Shown: positions 21,801 through 36,800 of the stretch, in pieces | Position numbering within the stretch: position 1 is the first letter of the stretch | Layout: every line of letters starts with the position of its first letter | From: Zonotrichia leucophrys gambelii | Taxonomy: Eukaryota > Chordata > Aves > Passeriformes > Passerellidae | NCBI RefSeq assembly: GCF_028769735.1 | Contig: NC_088171.1 | Coordinates: 92,488,912 to 92,552,911 of the forward strand | Reading direction: 5' to 3' | Length of the DNA: 64,000 nt | Notes under the pieces: model-generated | Told to the model about the DNA's origin: nothing | The model's input: the letters and a program-made list of their open reading frames with translations, nothing else | The model's database searches: none | Translations under genes and position numbers: made by a program

Positions 21801-24800
21801 TGATTCACTTATTCCAAATACATGCTGGATGGATGTGGCTTCTGGAAAGAAAATTTGTTTCCAGGATTCTCCTGGTGACCCAGAGAAAAAAACATTTGTT
21901 CTGGGTCTGTGTCTCAGTATACATCCCAGTTGCAGAAGAGCTTTCTAACTTGATCTTGTACTCATGTGAGTAATGCTTCTTTCCCTGGAACTCTGTTATG
22001 GGCTCAGACCTCATCAGTATAAAATCAGCCAAAGACAACATTGAGTGTCTAAGCTTTTTCTGTGTACTTTCTCTCTATGTCTCCTGCTAGCTGAGCAGCA
22101 GCCTACAATTTTCTTCTTCTCTTCCTGTCTTCCTTTTGTTGCCAGCTTACCTTGACATTCCTATCTCAACTCCAGCTGAGCTTGGACTGCTGCCAGCTCA
22201 AGCAGTGTTTCTCTCTTCCTACCAAGTATTTTTCTTACCTCTACCTTCTGTTTGCTCCCTCTTTTTTTTTTTTTTTTTTTAAGTCATCCAGAAATTCTGT
22301 ATTAACCTGTGCAAGTCTTCTGCCATGCCAGCTTTCTGCCTAGTGGAGTGGATTGGTTTTGAGCTCTGAAGACATTCTCCTTGAAGGTCAGCAGGCTCTT
22401 GTGGGTCCTTTTGGCTTTCGCAGCCATGTTTTATGAGTGAACTGAATTAAGACTCGAGTGCCTTCAAGTCTTGCCACTTTATTCAATGGTCCTGTGAGGT
22501 ACATATTTTTAGGTAAAAAATAAATATCATAGCAGATTATAGATGAGATTTAGTGTGAGCCCCAGTCATATATGGAAAAGTTGCATCATCAGTGGTAATG
22601 AAGTGAAACACAGGAGGTCCAAAATCTTGTTTTCTGCAAGATGTAATTTTCCACATTTTACGTGTTGAAGTCTCCCAGCTGCTTCACTTTGGGACCAAAA
22701 TGAAGGTTGCGTTAATTCACAGAGACATTTCAGGTATGTAGTTTGCTACATTGTTCCAAAGCAAGATACTGCTCTGTGGCTTAGCTTTCTTTAATGACTA
22801 AAACTTTGTATCCTAAATGATGTTCAGGAAACAGGAACCTGAGCAGAACATAGAACTCTAGAAATGGAGGATAGTAAATGACCTGGTTCCTTGGCATGTT
22901 TTTTTGCAGCCAGCCTGTCTTCTGTCTTGTTTGGCATCAGTGATTCTTGCCTGTTTCTTGTGTGTTTCATTGAGGTGCATCCAAAAAAAGTATGAATGTC
23001 TGCAAGGGTTTTTTGGGTTTTATTTTCATAAATTTGTGAAAATGAGAGAAGAAGAGCAGTCTAATCTCTGTTGTAAAATAACTGGCAGTAAAGCTTATAT
23101 TTTGTCTCCAACTGGATTCGTGTGGCAATCGGGCATAAACACAGAGAGAACTTGTTCATTAGGAACTCTGCAAGGAAGTATTTTGAAAGGCAAGGAATAG
23201 GTGCCTGTTCCAATGGTCTGGAAAAAGCAAACAACAGCTGTGATAGTGTTTTGCTGTTTCCCATAGCTGTCGTGATTATGAAGTGATGATATAATTAACT
23301 TTCTCAAAAGCTGCACAAAGGGAAAGCTTTTCAGTGATGTATCCATATTTGTAATCCCAAGAAAAGCTTTTTGTTCCTTTAGTCAGTCTATCACTTCTGA
23401 CTCTCGTAATTTACTGAAATCTCCTTTCTTAACTCTTGCTAGAAACACTTAGCTCCTAGATTCTTTGCCAGTCATACAAAGTATGAATTTTCATGAACGT
23501 GTGTATGAAACAACTTTTTTTCCTTATTTTTTTCCTTCTCCCTATTGAGTCAATTCACTTGGGATTTTGGACACAATAACTGAAAGACAAATTGGTTGCT
23601 TCACAAAGGTAATTAAGACAGTATGTGGTGCAGGGGGTGAACAGTTAGGGGTTCTTTCCTTCTAATGATCCATTAATTAGTGAAGGGAGCTCAGCGAGTG
23701 TTCGGGCCTCTCAGGAATTACCTTCGAATGGCATTTAAATCTGCTTTGGTTAAAACGGTATAATTGAAGGGGGAGAGTCCATTTTAGAATTTTTTTTGTC
23801 AACATAGGCCAGCAGAATTTGCTAAACCAATGCAAATGTCCACATATAATTGGTGTTATGTAGAGAATAAATATTTTTAAATAAACCATTAGATAGCTAT
23901 GATACCTTACTGAGGGTTTTGGTGGCAGTTTTGGTTGTGGCAGGCTTCCCTGTTGAGAGCAGTGAGATTGCTACATGAAGCTGGTTGACTGCAGAGCCAG
24001 GGTGTCTGAAACTTGCTCCCAGTTCAAGCACTGCACCATGTTAGTTGTTCATACTATTTTTAGGACCAGTCTGGAATACTTGCTTGGATGTTTTTGTGGG
24101 AGTCAGCTTGAAGCTGGCAGGTCTAATATTCCTTGAAGAGAAGTAGACCAATCTCTGTATGATTCCCTTTTGTGCGCTTCAAAATATCTGTGGTATGTGT
24201 CTGGTCGTCTGCATTATTTATTCTCCTGCTGTCCAGAGTTATCCAGGATAAATTGACTGCATATGTGCAGGACCTTAGCAGCTGTTTAGGACAGAAAGGA
24301 AATAGGTCTTATACAGTCTGAAATAAGCCTCTCATTCTTCAAGGTGCATGCAGCTGTGGTTCCCAAAGGTGAATTTTTCTTTTCAGGTTCAGGTAGCATT
24401 GCTTTAATCAGTGCTTTTCCCCTGAAGATAAGCCAATGGATTAATTTGTAAAAAGATATATTTTTTTTGTTTTAACCTCCTCATTTGAATTGGGAGACTC
24501 TTCCAGTGCCAACTTGTCAATTAGAATGCAGCTGTGGAGTAGTATTTCTATTACACAGAATCACCACCTATTTGGAAAGATCGTTTCCATTATCTACTCA
24601 TATGTCATTTTAAGGTAGCAAATAATAAATGCTAGTCTAAAAATTGTTTGCTAGAGACAGGCTAATGGATGTCCCAAGAGCTTTAATATGCTATGACTGG
24701 CAGTTTCCATGTGCAGAGTGGAAGTTTGTGGAGTGTGCATCACAACTATGCCTGGAATGAAGAAATAAAATAACCAAAATAATGTAAGTTCAGATTATGT

Positions 24801-27800
24801 TTTAAGTGGATTTATTCTAAAGTTCAGAGTTCTGATGTTAAGGGAATGATAAACAGAGATTATCAAAATGCCACTGTATTTTAGAAAGCTTGTAATTTTG
24901 ACATTCTGAGGTGTTCCTCATTTTGATTTCTCAGAAGAAGAGGGAGGAGCAACACTGGACTGAATCTCAGTGGTTTTAATGTGTGGGCAAACACTTCATA
25001 CACTACGAGTGGCTGCATCACAAATTATTATAGCTGTCTTTTGATAGTTGTACAAACAATGCCTTAGCCTCTTGCTGCTGTATTAGCAGGTAATTTGAGG
25101 AAAAGTGGCATCTCATGCGGACGGAAAAATAAAATCTGTAGTGCAAGGAGAGTCATAGTGATATTGGTGGTATTGGTGCTGAAAGCTCTGGACCTGAAGT
25201 TAGTAAATGGGTGGTTACATGTGGGTTCGTTGTGGTGGAGATTGCAGAGCATGACGTGACTGTGTAATAGTGAAAGTGGGAGAGTCAGAATTTAAGTTGA
25301 ACTGCTAATTGCCACAGAATCATCCATGGTTTGCTGCCCTGCTCCATTGTTTAGTTCTAACCATCATCACCTTCAGCATCAAACAAGGATGAGCTGAATC
25401 ACAATGGCTGTGATTCTGTGCTTTCAAAGGGATTTTGTTATTCAGAAGTACAGACGAGCAGCTGCACTAAGGTAAATGGTACAATTTAAACAGTGTTATC
25501 AGAAACTGGCTTGTCCACTTGTCTTCCCTTATATTCCCTTTGGAGTGCAAGTTAAACCAGTATGTTTTGCATCCCTTTGGGTGGACTAGATGACCCAGCT
25601 GTATTTTTCATTTAAGTATTTTGTTTGTCTATTTGTCGCTTTTTCTACCTTTTTTTTTCTCTTAACCAGTGCCTCAGCTGCATGGTTTAGAGCCATGTCC
25701 AGTGTGGATATTTTTCTCATGGAGGGCTAGTTGCTGTATGTTTATGGTAGTCATATTATATTGGCATTTGAGCAGTGGGTAATTCATACCCACTCTTAAA
25801 ACAAGTTCCAGCTGAAAGATAAAACTGAACAGGTTTGTCTTTCCTTAAAGTTCCCACCTTTCTTGATAAGGCAAAGATATGGAGAACTTGATGTTTTGGA
25901 GAGGAAGGGTAAAAATGTGTTCAGTATTGTAACTAGATTGTGTCATTAATAAAAAGCTAAGCAGCTAGAAGTGCATAGGTGTTGAAGTTGATCGTTTCAC
26001 TTTAAAAGGAGTTGGTTTTGTCTTATTGAAGAATAAGCTCAATATGTAGTAAAATTTCTCAAAATAAAAATTGTGTTTATTTTTAAAGCATGTGCATTTT
26101 TAATGTGCGCAGGCAGCAAGGATAGAAAATTCTGTTATCCACTAATATGTTCAATACTTCAAATCATTCCAAGGTAGCAAACATTCATGTGACGTAAGAA
26201 ATACAGATTCTTATGGAAACACTACATCTACTTTTGGTTTCTTCATCTATGCTTTAAAGGAGAGTTTCTGAATTCCACAGCCACTCATCCAACAGAAGGA
26301 TGTAGAAGTTTTTGTTTTATTTTAATATGCATTTTCATCACCAGTCCAAAAATGAACAAAGCATAAATACATTTGTATTGTTTAAAAAAAAGCTAATTTC
26401 TTGTTCTTCAATGGCCCTGTGTAAAAACTACAATAAAGAGCACAGGAAAGCCCGTAGATTATAATGAATAGCAGGGTAATGTGTTGCTTTTTGTAATGAG
26501 GAATTGAGTTAAAAGTACACAGTCTGCAATATTTAAACTGTCTACAACAAATTTTTTTGGTAGGGGGTTTTACATTTAATTGCAGTGGCCAAAATAGAGA
26601 ACAGGGCCTTTTTCCTTGACTTAGTGAAAAGAGGCAGCAAACGATTCTTCTCTGCCAGCCTTACCAAAGTCTTGACAAGAGCAAGCTGCTCTTTATTTCA
26701 TGTTGCTGGATCATGCTTTAACAAGTTGAGGATCTTAAGAGTGCTGGCTTTCATATACAGCAACAGCTGCTTAATTTGTGCTAATCATTTTGGAGATTGC
26801 ATTTGTATTTTATGTGTGTTACTCCTGCTTGAAAGTGTATCCTTGTGTTGTTGCCAAATAATCAGAGCAGTTGGCAAAATGGAAAAGAAAGAGTTATCAG
26901 AACATGAGGTGTTTTTTTCCTAAAAGGCTGCACAAATGTGACCTTTCTTTTTCAGGGGAATTCTAGCTGCTTGTTTAAGAGAAGCAGGTTGGCAAATAAA
27001 ATGTCTAAAGATTCAGAGTTTTCAGTAGTTTCCTGGGGAGCTGAATTTGTAGTTTTAAATCTAAGGCTTTAAGGTAGATTCCTAGTTGTGAAGATTTGGA
27101 GCACTCTGAACATTATTCACAAATTAATATAGATGTTCAGACATCTGTTTACATCTTTTAAAGGTGTGTGGACTGTGTTCTCTCTGTGTAGATGTATAAG
27201 GCAAGGAAACCAGTGGATTATAACCCTGACTGGAGATTACTCTTTTCCCTAAAGGCCAAGAGAAATAACTGAAAGTTACAAATAATTCAACTGGAAATAA
27301 ATTACAGGTCTTATCTCGGTGACATTTTTTTAGACATGCCTCATGTCATTTTTTTGAACCCTTGCTTAAACATTTCTGTAAAAGACCATGATCCATAGGT
27401 TTGTGCTCAGAGACTTAAGCTTTAGAATTGTGTTTGGGTGCATGGTTCTGCTACTAATAGCTTTGTGGAAAAAAATGCAATGCATTGGACTGCATGTTGT
27501 GAGAAGTGTGTTTAATTCTCATCTCTGCAATAGACTTTTTGAATGAACATCTTGTGTCTTCTAATGATAGTTCACAAACTGTTGAGAGATTAACTTAGCC
27601 ATTTTTCTGGAAATCCTTGCTCCTATAGTATCAGGCCATTGAGAGATCTCTGCAGCTCTGAACCATTCCCAGTCAAGTCCTTCAAGTCCTTTGCTTGTGT
27701 GCTAAGTTCAATATTTGGAACCATTAGCTGAGAGTTCCTTTTCCAAATTTGGCCTATCAAATCAGTATAATTTGGATTTTCAAAGATAGCATTATAAATT

Positions 27801-30800
27801 GTGAATTTTTCTGTTCCAGTAGTTCCATTTGAAAGTAAGTTTTTCAGTATTAATAAGATATGCACCTACTCTAAATATTCCTTCCACGCACTTAAAATGG
27901 GAGCAGACAACAAGATGTATGGAAGACAAAAAAATTGCATGACTTCTTTTTCACAGGATGGTCTCTACTTAGCTCTGTGCAGTTACAGCACTCTTTGGCT
28001 AAAACAGCATAAAAGTGAACTGTCTATCAAGGCTGAAGAAGCAAATTTACTTTTCTAATTATTTATTATCCATATTTCTGTTTAGTTAGATGTTTTTTCT
28101 CTGTTCTCCTGAACATTAGTAACTGCAATCTTTAAATCTGTTTTAAGTAGCTTCTTTTGAGCATTTTAAGTTTTCCTGACTAAATTTAAGATACGGTTCC
28201 TAAGTGAAAAATTATAAGAAATTATTTCTTGTTGCCCATTTAAAAATAGCTCTGAAAACTTGAATGTAATTGAGAAGGTATTGTTGGTTAATGTTTTGAA
28301 CAAATGGATCTTTATTTCATAGTCTTAGAATGAAAGCAGCTTACCTTACCAATAAAAAACCCCTGCATATTCACCAGGGATGGCAGCAGTCAGCCAAAGT
28401 TATGAAAATATTTGGGCACAGTCTGAAATCAAGTGGTGACAACTAAGAGTTGAACTGCTCTCACTGAGAGGGTGAATAATGTTCTTTTTTTATTTTCCTT
28501 CAGCATTCTCTATTTACTGTTACCTCTCTCTGCTCTGAACTTTGTGGTTCATTATGGGGCTTCTGGGAATGCTGCCAGCAAGATGTTCCTGATTGATGGT
28601 TCTGAAGCCAGAATTCAGGGGCTCTTCCAATGTCTAGCCAGCTTTGGCATTGCTGTCTTCTGGGATTGCTTTCAATTTGTATCATCCTACAGCAGGCTGT
28701 AAACCCGTCTGCTTCCTGTTGTCCAGGAGTTTAATGCAGACCTCAGAGCAGCAGCAGATCAGCAGCATGCACGAAAAAGGAGGCGCTCAGGAGCTGACAG
28801 TCAGCAGCAGGGTCCTGGGGGACTTGGACTTCAGGTAGTAACTTCAACGTGCCAGTCGGGATTAGGTGTGGGCCAGACCCGGTTGCCAAATGTAAAATGA
28901 TTTTGTGTTAGGGGAGAAAGATGGTTTAGTTGTCTGCCTTTAGGATTTCCCAGCAGGAGGAAAAGGTAAATGAAAAGTTTAGCAAGTGAAAATGAAGGCT
29001 GTTCTTGTTGATTGCTTTGCAGGTGTAGTACTAATTAGAAATCATAATGCTTCATGAATACATTTTCTATATTCTACAGATAGTTTGCTTTAGAAATGAG
29101 GACCTCTGCTTCATTATGTGCATTAAAAAATCAAGGCACAAAGAACTAGAATGCAACAGACCTGGTTCTTTTTTCCTTTTCTTTCAATTTTAAGGTTATG
29201 CACATTTAAACTGTTAAAATCTTCTGCAAGAAAGTGGCATGTAAAGTATAATGCACTTGAAATATCATTAAACTATAGGTCTGTCTCTCCAGTTAGCAAT
29301 TAAAGAAATAACAACACTAACTGGTGCTGGTAAAATGTTGATAAAAGGTTGATTTAAATCTCTTGAGTAACCAGCAGGCTTTATTAATTGGATGTGTGGA
29401 ATGGCAATTGAACAGGAATACTGTTAGCAGAAGGTGAGCTGAAACTGGATGTGCTTTTATTTCCTCTTTGGGAAAGTGGTGTGACACCTGGCAGAGGTTC
29501 AGTGTTGGGTATGGGTTGAATAGGTTCTGTCCAGGCATTTTGTTTTGTGCAAGGATACTTGTGTGGCATTGCGTGGTGTGTTTGGGAGGACCATAGTGAC
29601 TTTCCAGCAGTGCTTTGAGGTCTTTCACTGGAAACAATCAGAATAAATCTCAGCTAATTACTCCTCAGAAGTGACTGCTACTGGCTCTCTAAGCCATTGG
29701 CTGACTTCAAGCAAGGACCAAATCTTTATCAGAAACACTAAGATTTCTGTACTAATTAAACTTCCCAGTAAAAGCATGACCACTGTTATCTTCAGAAACT
29801 CCCAGGAACCTCAGCCATGATGTTCCTGCCTTATTTGACAGTATTTCTGAGGACCAGAAGAGTAAAAGTGTATGTCATCACCTCTTCTTCCCTCCCCCAT
29901 ATGAGCTAAATTTTATCTTTGTGAACACATTGTTCAGTTCCTGATTCTTCCCCCAAGCAATGTATTCTGTAAGTGCATAAAGCTTTCTGCATTCACTTGT
30001 TTCAGTCTACATTTGTTTTGTCATTTTTCTGTAGTGTTAAATGTTGTGAGTAGATTATAAACATCCTAATCTAACTTGAGCATCTTCACTCAAGTATTTC
30101 AGGTATTATATTCTACTCTATTTTTTAAAATATTTTTATTTCATAGCTACTTACTTTTACCATCGGATTTTCTGTTTGAATGTTTAAAAAATAGAAATAA
30201 AAAATACTTAATTTTATCCAATGTAAGTGCAGAAAGTTGAGTTGTTTTCAGGTGCACTTCAGTAACCAATTTTCCTTTTGAATTATTTTTCCAAGATGCT
30301 TTCTTCAATGAGTTTGTAGCTATCTTGTAATGCCAGTTTGAATTATTTTTTTTTCACTTCAGATACAAATATGAACCATCATCCATATGTCCTGCTGTGA
30401 GCAGTGAAATGTAAAGTTTGCATTTAAAAGTAAAAAATTCTGAATACTTTCCTTAGCCAGTATGTTTTTCAGAACTTGTGTTCAATACCTGTTATAAAGT
30501 GTGTAGCTGATATTCAGAAATTATTTCCTCAGAAATGTCTTGTTTTCTGCTCATGGGTATCAAGCATATGCTTCAAAAAAGGTCAGAAAATATTCTCAAA
30601 ACAGTGTAGCTTCTTAGAAATTCAAATACAAATTTGTATTCCTTTATGATAAATATTAATGCTAGTAATATCATAAACCCTCTTGCATCCCATGGGACAG
30701 CAAGATTACTGGGTCAAAAAGAGGTGTTTTCTCCCTTACAGGCATTATACCTTAATGAAAGCTTCAGCCTGGAGTGTGTCTGGCATATTTATTGACATTT

Positions 30801-33800
30801 CTTCAAGGAATGCTTTTTTTCCATGAGTCTGTCTGCTTATTACTAGAAGTTTGGCACCCACAGTTATTTAGTCAGTATAAAATGTTTGAGAACGTGATTA
30901 TGAATATATTTGATGAAACAGAAATTTTCATACTTCTAGTGAGAAAAGTATTTCAATTATCTCAGATTTTGTGCAACTTTTGGGGGAAGGTGGTCTTAGT
31001 CTCAGTATTTTTCCACTACTGCAACACAAATGGACAATAGTGTATATGGTTAATTTGTTTTTCACCTTCAATACATGAAGATATTTGGAATATTTGTTTT
31101 GGTGTTAATATCTTAGTACATGCAGCTTGCACATTTCCATGCACGTTTCCACAGTAAGAGTTAAGAAAGCAATCACAAAATTTATTTGTGCTATAAAGAA
31201 GTATTAGTTTTAATTCCTCTTTTCTGCACATAGCACAGTCTAGAAGAAGATCTCATTGGTTAGTAAGTCCTGTGCTTTCATGGTGCACTTAAATATTTGC
31301 ATTGCAAGTTAAATGTGTTTAAAGTGTGTTGTGGCAATCTACAAATATGACTGCAGTTCCTGATTCATTGAAGTATATCTGCTAAGTAACAGAGCCTATT
31401 TCTTGACTGCAAATAATACACTTATCTATGTTATGTTTAATTTACGTGTAACTAATCCTATTAGATAAGATTTGTCTTGCTGCTGGAAAGTTATACTAGA
31501 AAAAGCCAGGAGGCTTTAAGAAATTGTTGTCTTACCCATTTGGTTTGTTTAGACAATATGAAGTGCTACTGCTGAGCTCCTGTGAAAATAGTTACGCCAA
31601 GACCTACAATGGAAATTCTTTTTGAGTATGAATGGTGATGCAGAGATTGTGTGCAGCAACTGAAAAGCTCTTGCTTTCCAGAGGCTTGTGTGGATTTTCT
31701 CTGTAAACAAACCTTGTCCAAGATTACAGGCAGGTTAAGTAACTCTGTGGTCTTCAGGGTGATCAGAGGTCCTTGAGGCCTTGCAAGGCAGCTAAAGCCT
31801 TAAACATTGAACTTGCAAAGTCAACTTCAGTAGGATCAGATGATGACCAAGAAAACTATTGTTGAAATACTCAATCCATTATTGTCTAGAGCAATATTTC
31901 AGCTGCTATTGTTAATTGTAGCTACTGCTTCAATTGTACTCAGGTCAAACCTGACATTTGCAACAAAGCAACACCTGCATACAAGCAAAACCTGTGCCAG
32001 CACAGGCTGACCTGACCCATCACTCACTACAAACATAACTTCCACTACCAGAACCTCCCCCCAAGCTGCACCATGGAAGCTGTCATCCCATGCACCACCC
32101 AAGCAAGGTGTCTGCACTAAGGGTTGCCATCAGCTGTTACTTCTCTGGGTGTAATTTGGCCAGTGTGGATCTGCGTCCATACAGGCAGCTTCTTACTTTA
32201 AAGGCAGATCCTTCCTTCTTGCTGCTCACTAGTCAGCAATGCCAGCATCTTCAGAGGAACTCCCTGAGCACTGGCCTGCTGGAACTTGTGCATTGCATAG
32301 CTTGCTTAATCAGGTAGTTTTTTGGCAGATTGTGTTGTTACACTGCCTGTTTAATCTCTGGACCTAGCAGCTCAGTTTGTTTCTGTGCAGTTGTCTCAGA
32401 GCCACAGTTTAGACATTTCTCTTGAGCAGTTGAAGTGCCACAGGAAGACTGTGCAAACTCCACCACAAATCTTAGATTTGCATTTAAGAATGGTATCTTA
32501 TTCAACTACCAAGAGAGGAGCACTGGTACATATTTTGTATTCCAACAGCTGGTGTGTTTTCAGGCTGTAGTGCAAGACAGAGTTATCTGCTGCCCAAGGG
32601 CCTCCATATGGGAAATGCGAAAGGATCGCTGTCTTCACTGGGAAGTGATTAGTGATCCACATTAGTAATCTTCCTGATTAGTGATCCACAAGTCAGAAAG
32701 AATTGAAAATGATTGATTGCTGCAAATCTCACCTGTGTGTGATTTACAGTGATAGTTTTAGAGCTGTTAACAGTGTCTCACTACAGTAGTTTCCTACCAT
32801 CTTTGAAGCTGATCTTAAGGAAAGCAGGAATCCAGTTTGGCAATTTTTTTCCCAATATTTCATATACACTTGTAATAAATGTAACAAAATTTGATGTGTG
32901 ACATTAAATGAGTTTTTTGATAAATTGTAAACAAAGGCAGGTATATCCTGGAGGCTTGTTCTTTGTAGTCATGGTCCTACTACAGGTCTCAAGCTCTTCC
33001 ATAAATGCAGAGAACCTTATATTAACTGGTTCCTGCTATACAGCTGCTCTGTGTGGTTTTATTTGGATGGTCTTTATGCTTTTATATGTTTTTCCTTGGT
33101 GCCTCTTGAGCCATAGGCAGATGTTGTTTGCACCTCAAGGAGTAAATAAGTCTCTGGAAACATCAAAAGCATGTATGTTGTGTGCTGCTGCATCTCAGTG
33201 TGGGATGTCTGTGTGCATCTCTGGTCTCTGCCCAACTCCTTGACCTGTGCATTCTTCTCATTTCTCTTCCAAAAACTTTCCTTTTCCTTTGCTGTTACCT
33301 CTGTCAGCTGAGGAACCATACATCACTTGAAGCCATGAAGGCATCACAGCAGAGCATCTGGTCCGAGTTCTGACTGTGCTTACAGAAGTGATGACTTTCT
33401 GACTGGCTTACTCAGGATGGAAACATTCATGTTCCAGACAAGAATCTATATTATCCTACTCAAACATTTGCACACTTGTCTCTCTCAAAGCAAAAATAAG
33501 TTGTAATTCACCTGGGATAGAGCTGTACCTCCTGTTTCTTTCAGTGCATTTTAGAAAAAAAAACATCTGGGCCAGTTGCACTGAAAATGAGTGTCCATCC
33601 ATAAAACTGTGTATTGCTATGAGAGTTGCATTAAGAGTAATCAAAATGTTTCTTTGTAATTGAATGATTTGGCTGATGTGGTGTCTTGGTTTTTATAGTC
33701 TGATGAGTCTATTGCATGCTGGGACTGAAGCAGTGTCAAGTGGAAATACAGAAGGAGATAAAAGACTGTAGCTAGTCGAGTTAGATGTATTGAAATGGTT

Positions 33801-36800
33801 TCCTAAAACAGCAATAAAAATGCAGGTAGTTGAGGCTTTACTTAATGAGAAACTTTTTGTCAGACAAGTCCTCTAAGTGACAGAATGAATTACTTGTCTC
33901 TGGCTAAAACATACGAGCCCACCTGTGTGAAGTTGCTGAAATGGGGTTTCATTTCTTTCTTCAGAGTGAAGTTATAAGTTACTCTTAAAGGTGCAAATTT
34001 ACCTGTAACAGTTCTGGCTACATAATAGAGAATGGTATTTTAAAAAACTAATTTTCCTTTCAATGTGAAAGCACGTTATATTGGTAGTTTATTTGTATAT
34101 TTGTAGTACTGCCGTCATCTGAAATGCATTGACTGAATTACAGTTCTTTTACTGTTCTCCAGCTTTTGAACTGCAACACTTAAAAATCACACAGCAGTTA
34201 CTACTTCACTGCTGAAACATACCTTACTGGTTTGCTTTCTCTTTTTAGGTGTCTTGGCTTTTTGATCCAACAAGAGGTGAAATAACAAGTCTAGATAGTG
34301 GAAATATAGACGACATTTTAAGTGAGTACTTTGAGTAATTTTTTTCCTTGTATGTCTGCAGTTACTTATTTGTGTGAACATTGCAGTGGTATTAAATGAA
34401 TATTCATAGCCTAGCTTTGAATATATGAATTGCAATTGGCTTAGAAATATTAAATGCCTGTGGTTGAAATTAGCTGTCTGAACTAATGTATTGCAATGAG
34501 AATTTGAAGTGTCTTAAGAAAATAATTGTTATCTTGTTTGCAGAAGGGAATGCTTGACTGCATAACCAAAACTAGTCTAGAGGGCATTTTAAAAGTTCCC
34601 CCCCCAAAAATAGCAGCAAGTGAAACCCATGGTTATGAGCCTTAAGTATCTTGCTTGTTCAGCTCTGCCAGGTTAAGCACTGTCCTGATTCTGGTGGCTC
34701 ATAGAATGGGAATCTTTAAATTAAACAGGATATGTGTTTCTTGTCTGAAACCTTTCCCTCTGAGAAGTATGCAACTTGCCTGTATCTGGTTGTCTTTGCA
34801 GGAAAAAGTTATTGCATTGTTTCAAATATATCCAGGGTGAAAAATCTTTATTAATAATGTCTGGACTAGAACCTGCCTTATGATGTGAGATTGCTTTGTG
34901 ATATGAGAGCTGTTTGTAAATACCTTTTCTACGGTGGAAAATGTAAAATTATTTTATACATTGTAATTCACAAAAGGGAATATATGCTAAGTGTGAGTGC
35001 TTCTGAAATTCATCCCATTACTTTCAAGAAATACTTTATACATTGGGGGGTGACCCTTAACTTTTCAGTGCTTGTTATTTACCCCTTCACCACTGGCATC
35101 CCTCGCTGATAATAAAAATCTTAACACCATAATTGTAATCAAACTGTGGTGTTCTCCAGCCTACTCAAGAATTGTCTTTATCAGCATGTTGTCTTTTCCA
35201 GGCTTTCAGCATCCTTATCTTCACATGTAACTGTTCTTTGTCAATTTTCTGCTTTGTCAGCATTTCTGCTTTATGAAGCTGTGGCTGATATTCTGTAGTT
35301 AGAGCATGTATTTCAATTTTTTAAATGTCTAGGTCAGTACTACTACTAAAAATTAATTGAAAGCATGGTTAGTTCTTATATTCTATAAAGACAATACATC
35401 ATTTTTGGGCCAGAAATTTATCAATTTTATTATTTTTTCTTAATATGTAAAAAGGAATGCATAATAACATTACTTCATTACTTCATTATATGTATTCGTG
35501 TAGTACTGCATTTTTTTTAGTGTTCCTTATTATTTTTCTGGCTTTGGGGACTGAAAATTTCTTTGCAACCTTTTTCCATAGTATCCAGGTTAAATAAGAC
35601 TAGTAAGGACAAACCAGAGCAAGTTGCACAGACAAGTTGCCTGTTCATCAGTCTTCTACCCCAAATAGTTGGGATTTCAGCTTTTAACTGATTTTTAACA
35701 CTTATGAATAATAGAGCTAGTGCTTAAGAGCTACTAGAGTTCAATTTCTGGATGGAGTGCCTTAATTCTAAATCCAGAAATAATTTTTGCTGCATATGTC
35801 ACTTAATTACTTTGTGTGTCTTATATGCCTTAAGTATTTGCATTTTTTTTTGTCTTACATATCAATAAAGTCAGTAGAACACTTGACTGAAGGCCTCTTC
35901 CATCTTTTCCCCTTTGTTATTATTTTTCAGATGAGACTTACCCCAGCAGTTTTCTAGCAATCAGACTAAGCTTTATGCTAAATTATCTAAATTATCTAGA
36001 AATATTTGCTTTTGTAGTTTTTTTGCAGATACTTTTATAATCTTGAATAAAAGAACTGAGAAGTTTGCCTCACAATGTGACATTGGGCTTTTTCTTTTTC
36101 TTTCTTCTCAGACAATGCAGATGTTGCTTTAGTTAATTTTTATGCTGATTGGTAAGTTATTCAAGTTGGTTTTTTTTTTATATATATATATTTAAGCTTC
36201 TGTCTTTTGAAAACTATCATGTTTGGCTTTCTAATTGAAAATACAGTAGTAGTTTTCTACAGTAGTTTTCTAATTGAAAATACAGTAGTCTCTTGCTTTC
36301 GAACCAATTCTTTCATGGGTTTATGTCCCGAGTGCTTCTCCCTATGCTTGCTTCTTTCACATTATTATAGGCTGTAGTTTTAAAATATTGCAGCTTTAAT
36401 TATGATCATTACTTTTAGGCATACAGCAATAATCCTTCAACATAGGCACACTGCCAGTCTGTGATGTAACCTGATTTATGAGTGAGAACAGATCGGTTTT
36501 GATCACAGAAATTCTCTGTTTTAAGGGTGGAGAAGAATGGGGGACAAGAAACCATTGTAGAATATTACATATACATGCTGCATCAGTGCGTAGCACACAG
36601 CTGGGCTGCCCAGAGTCAGGTTTTTTCAGAAGGTGGACTTCAGCTCTCTTGGCATTTTGAGAGCAAGACTTGCTCTTCACTTACATGTTTGCTGTTGCAG
36701 ACATAACTGCATCCCCAGGCTGTCACTGTTATGTTTAAGGTGGGTTTCAGTGCAGGCTGGTTTATTGCAAGTCTATCCTTGCAGTCTCATTCTCACAATT

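Larger units (their letters stand above)
15065..34248 (+). other. ERP44: ERP44 intron 1 (19.2 kb)
   Basis: This is the longest intron and starts in the CpG island. It carries CR1 fragments at about 15480-15718 and 20915-21830, poly(T) runs at 15866-15891 and 22262-22280, and a 16-bp direct repeat (32646-32661, 32675-32690). No supported exon was found. Open frames such as those around 26,585 and 28,472 show no recognisable domain. The rest is AT-rich with nothing I can name. Confidence 0.85.

Noticed and set aside
26585..26923. A 112-codon plus-strand ORF in ERP44 intron 1
   Set aside because: Composition is cysteine-rich and irregular, there is no recognisable motif, and it is within the range expected by chance in 19 kb of intron.
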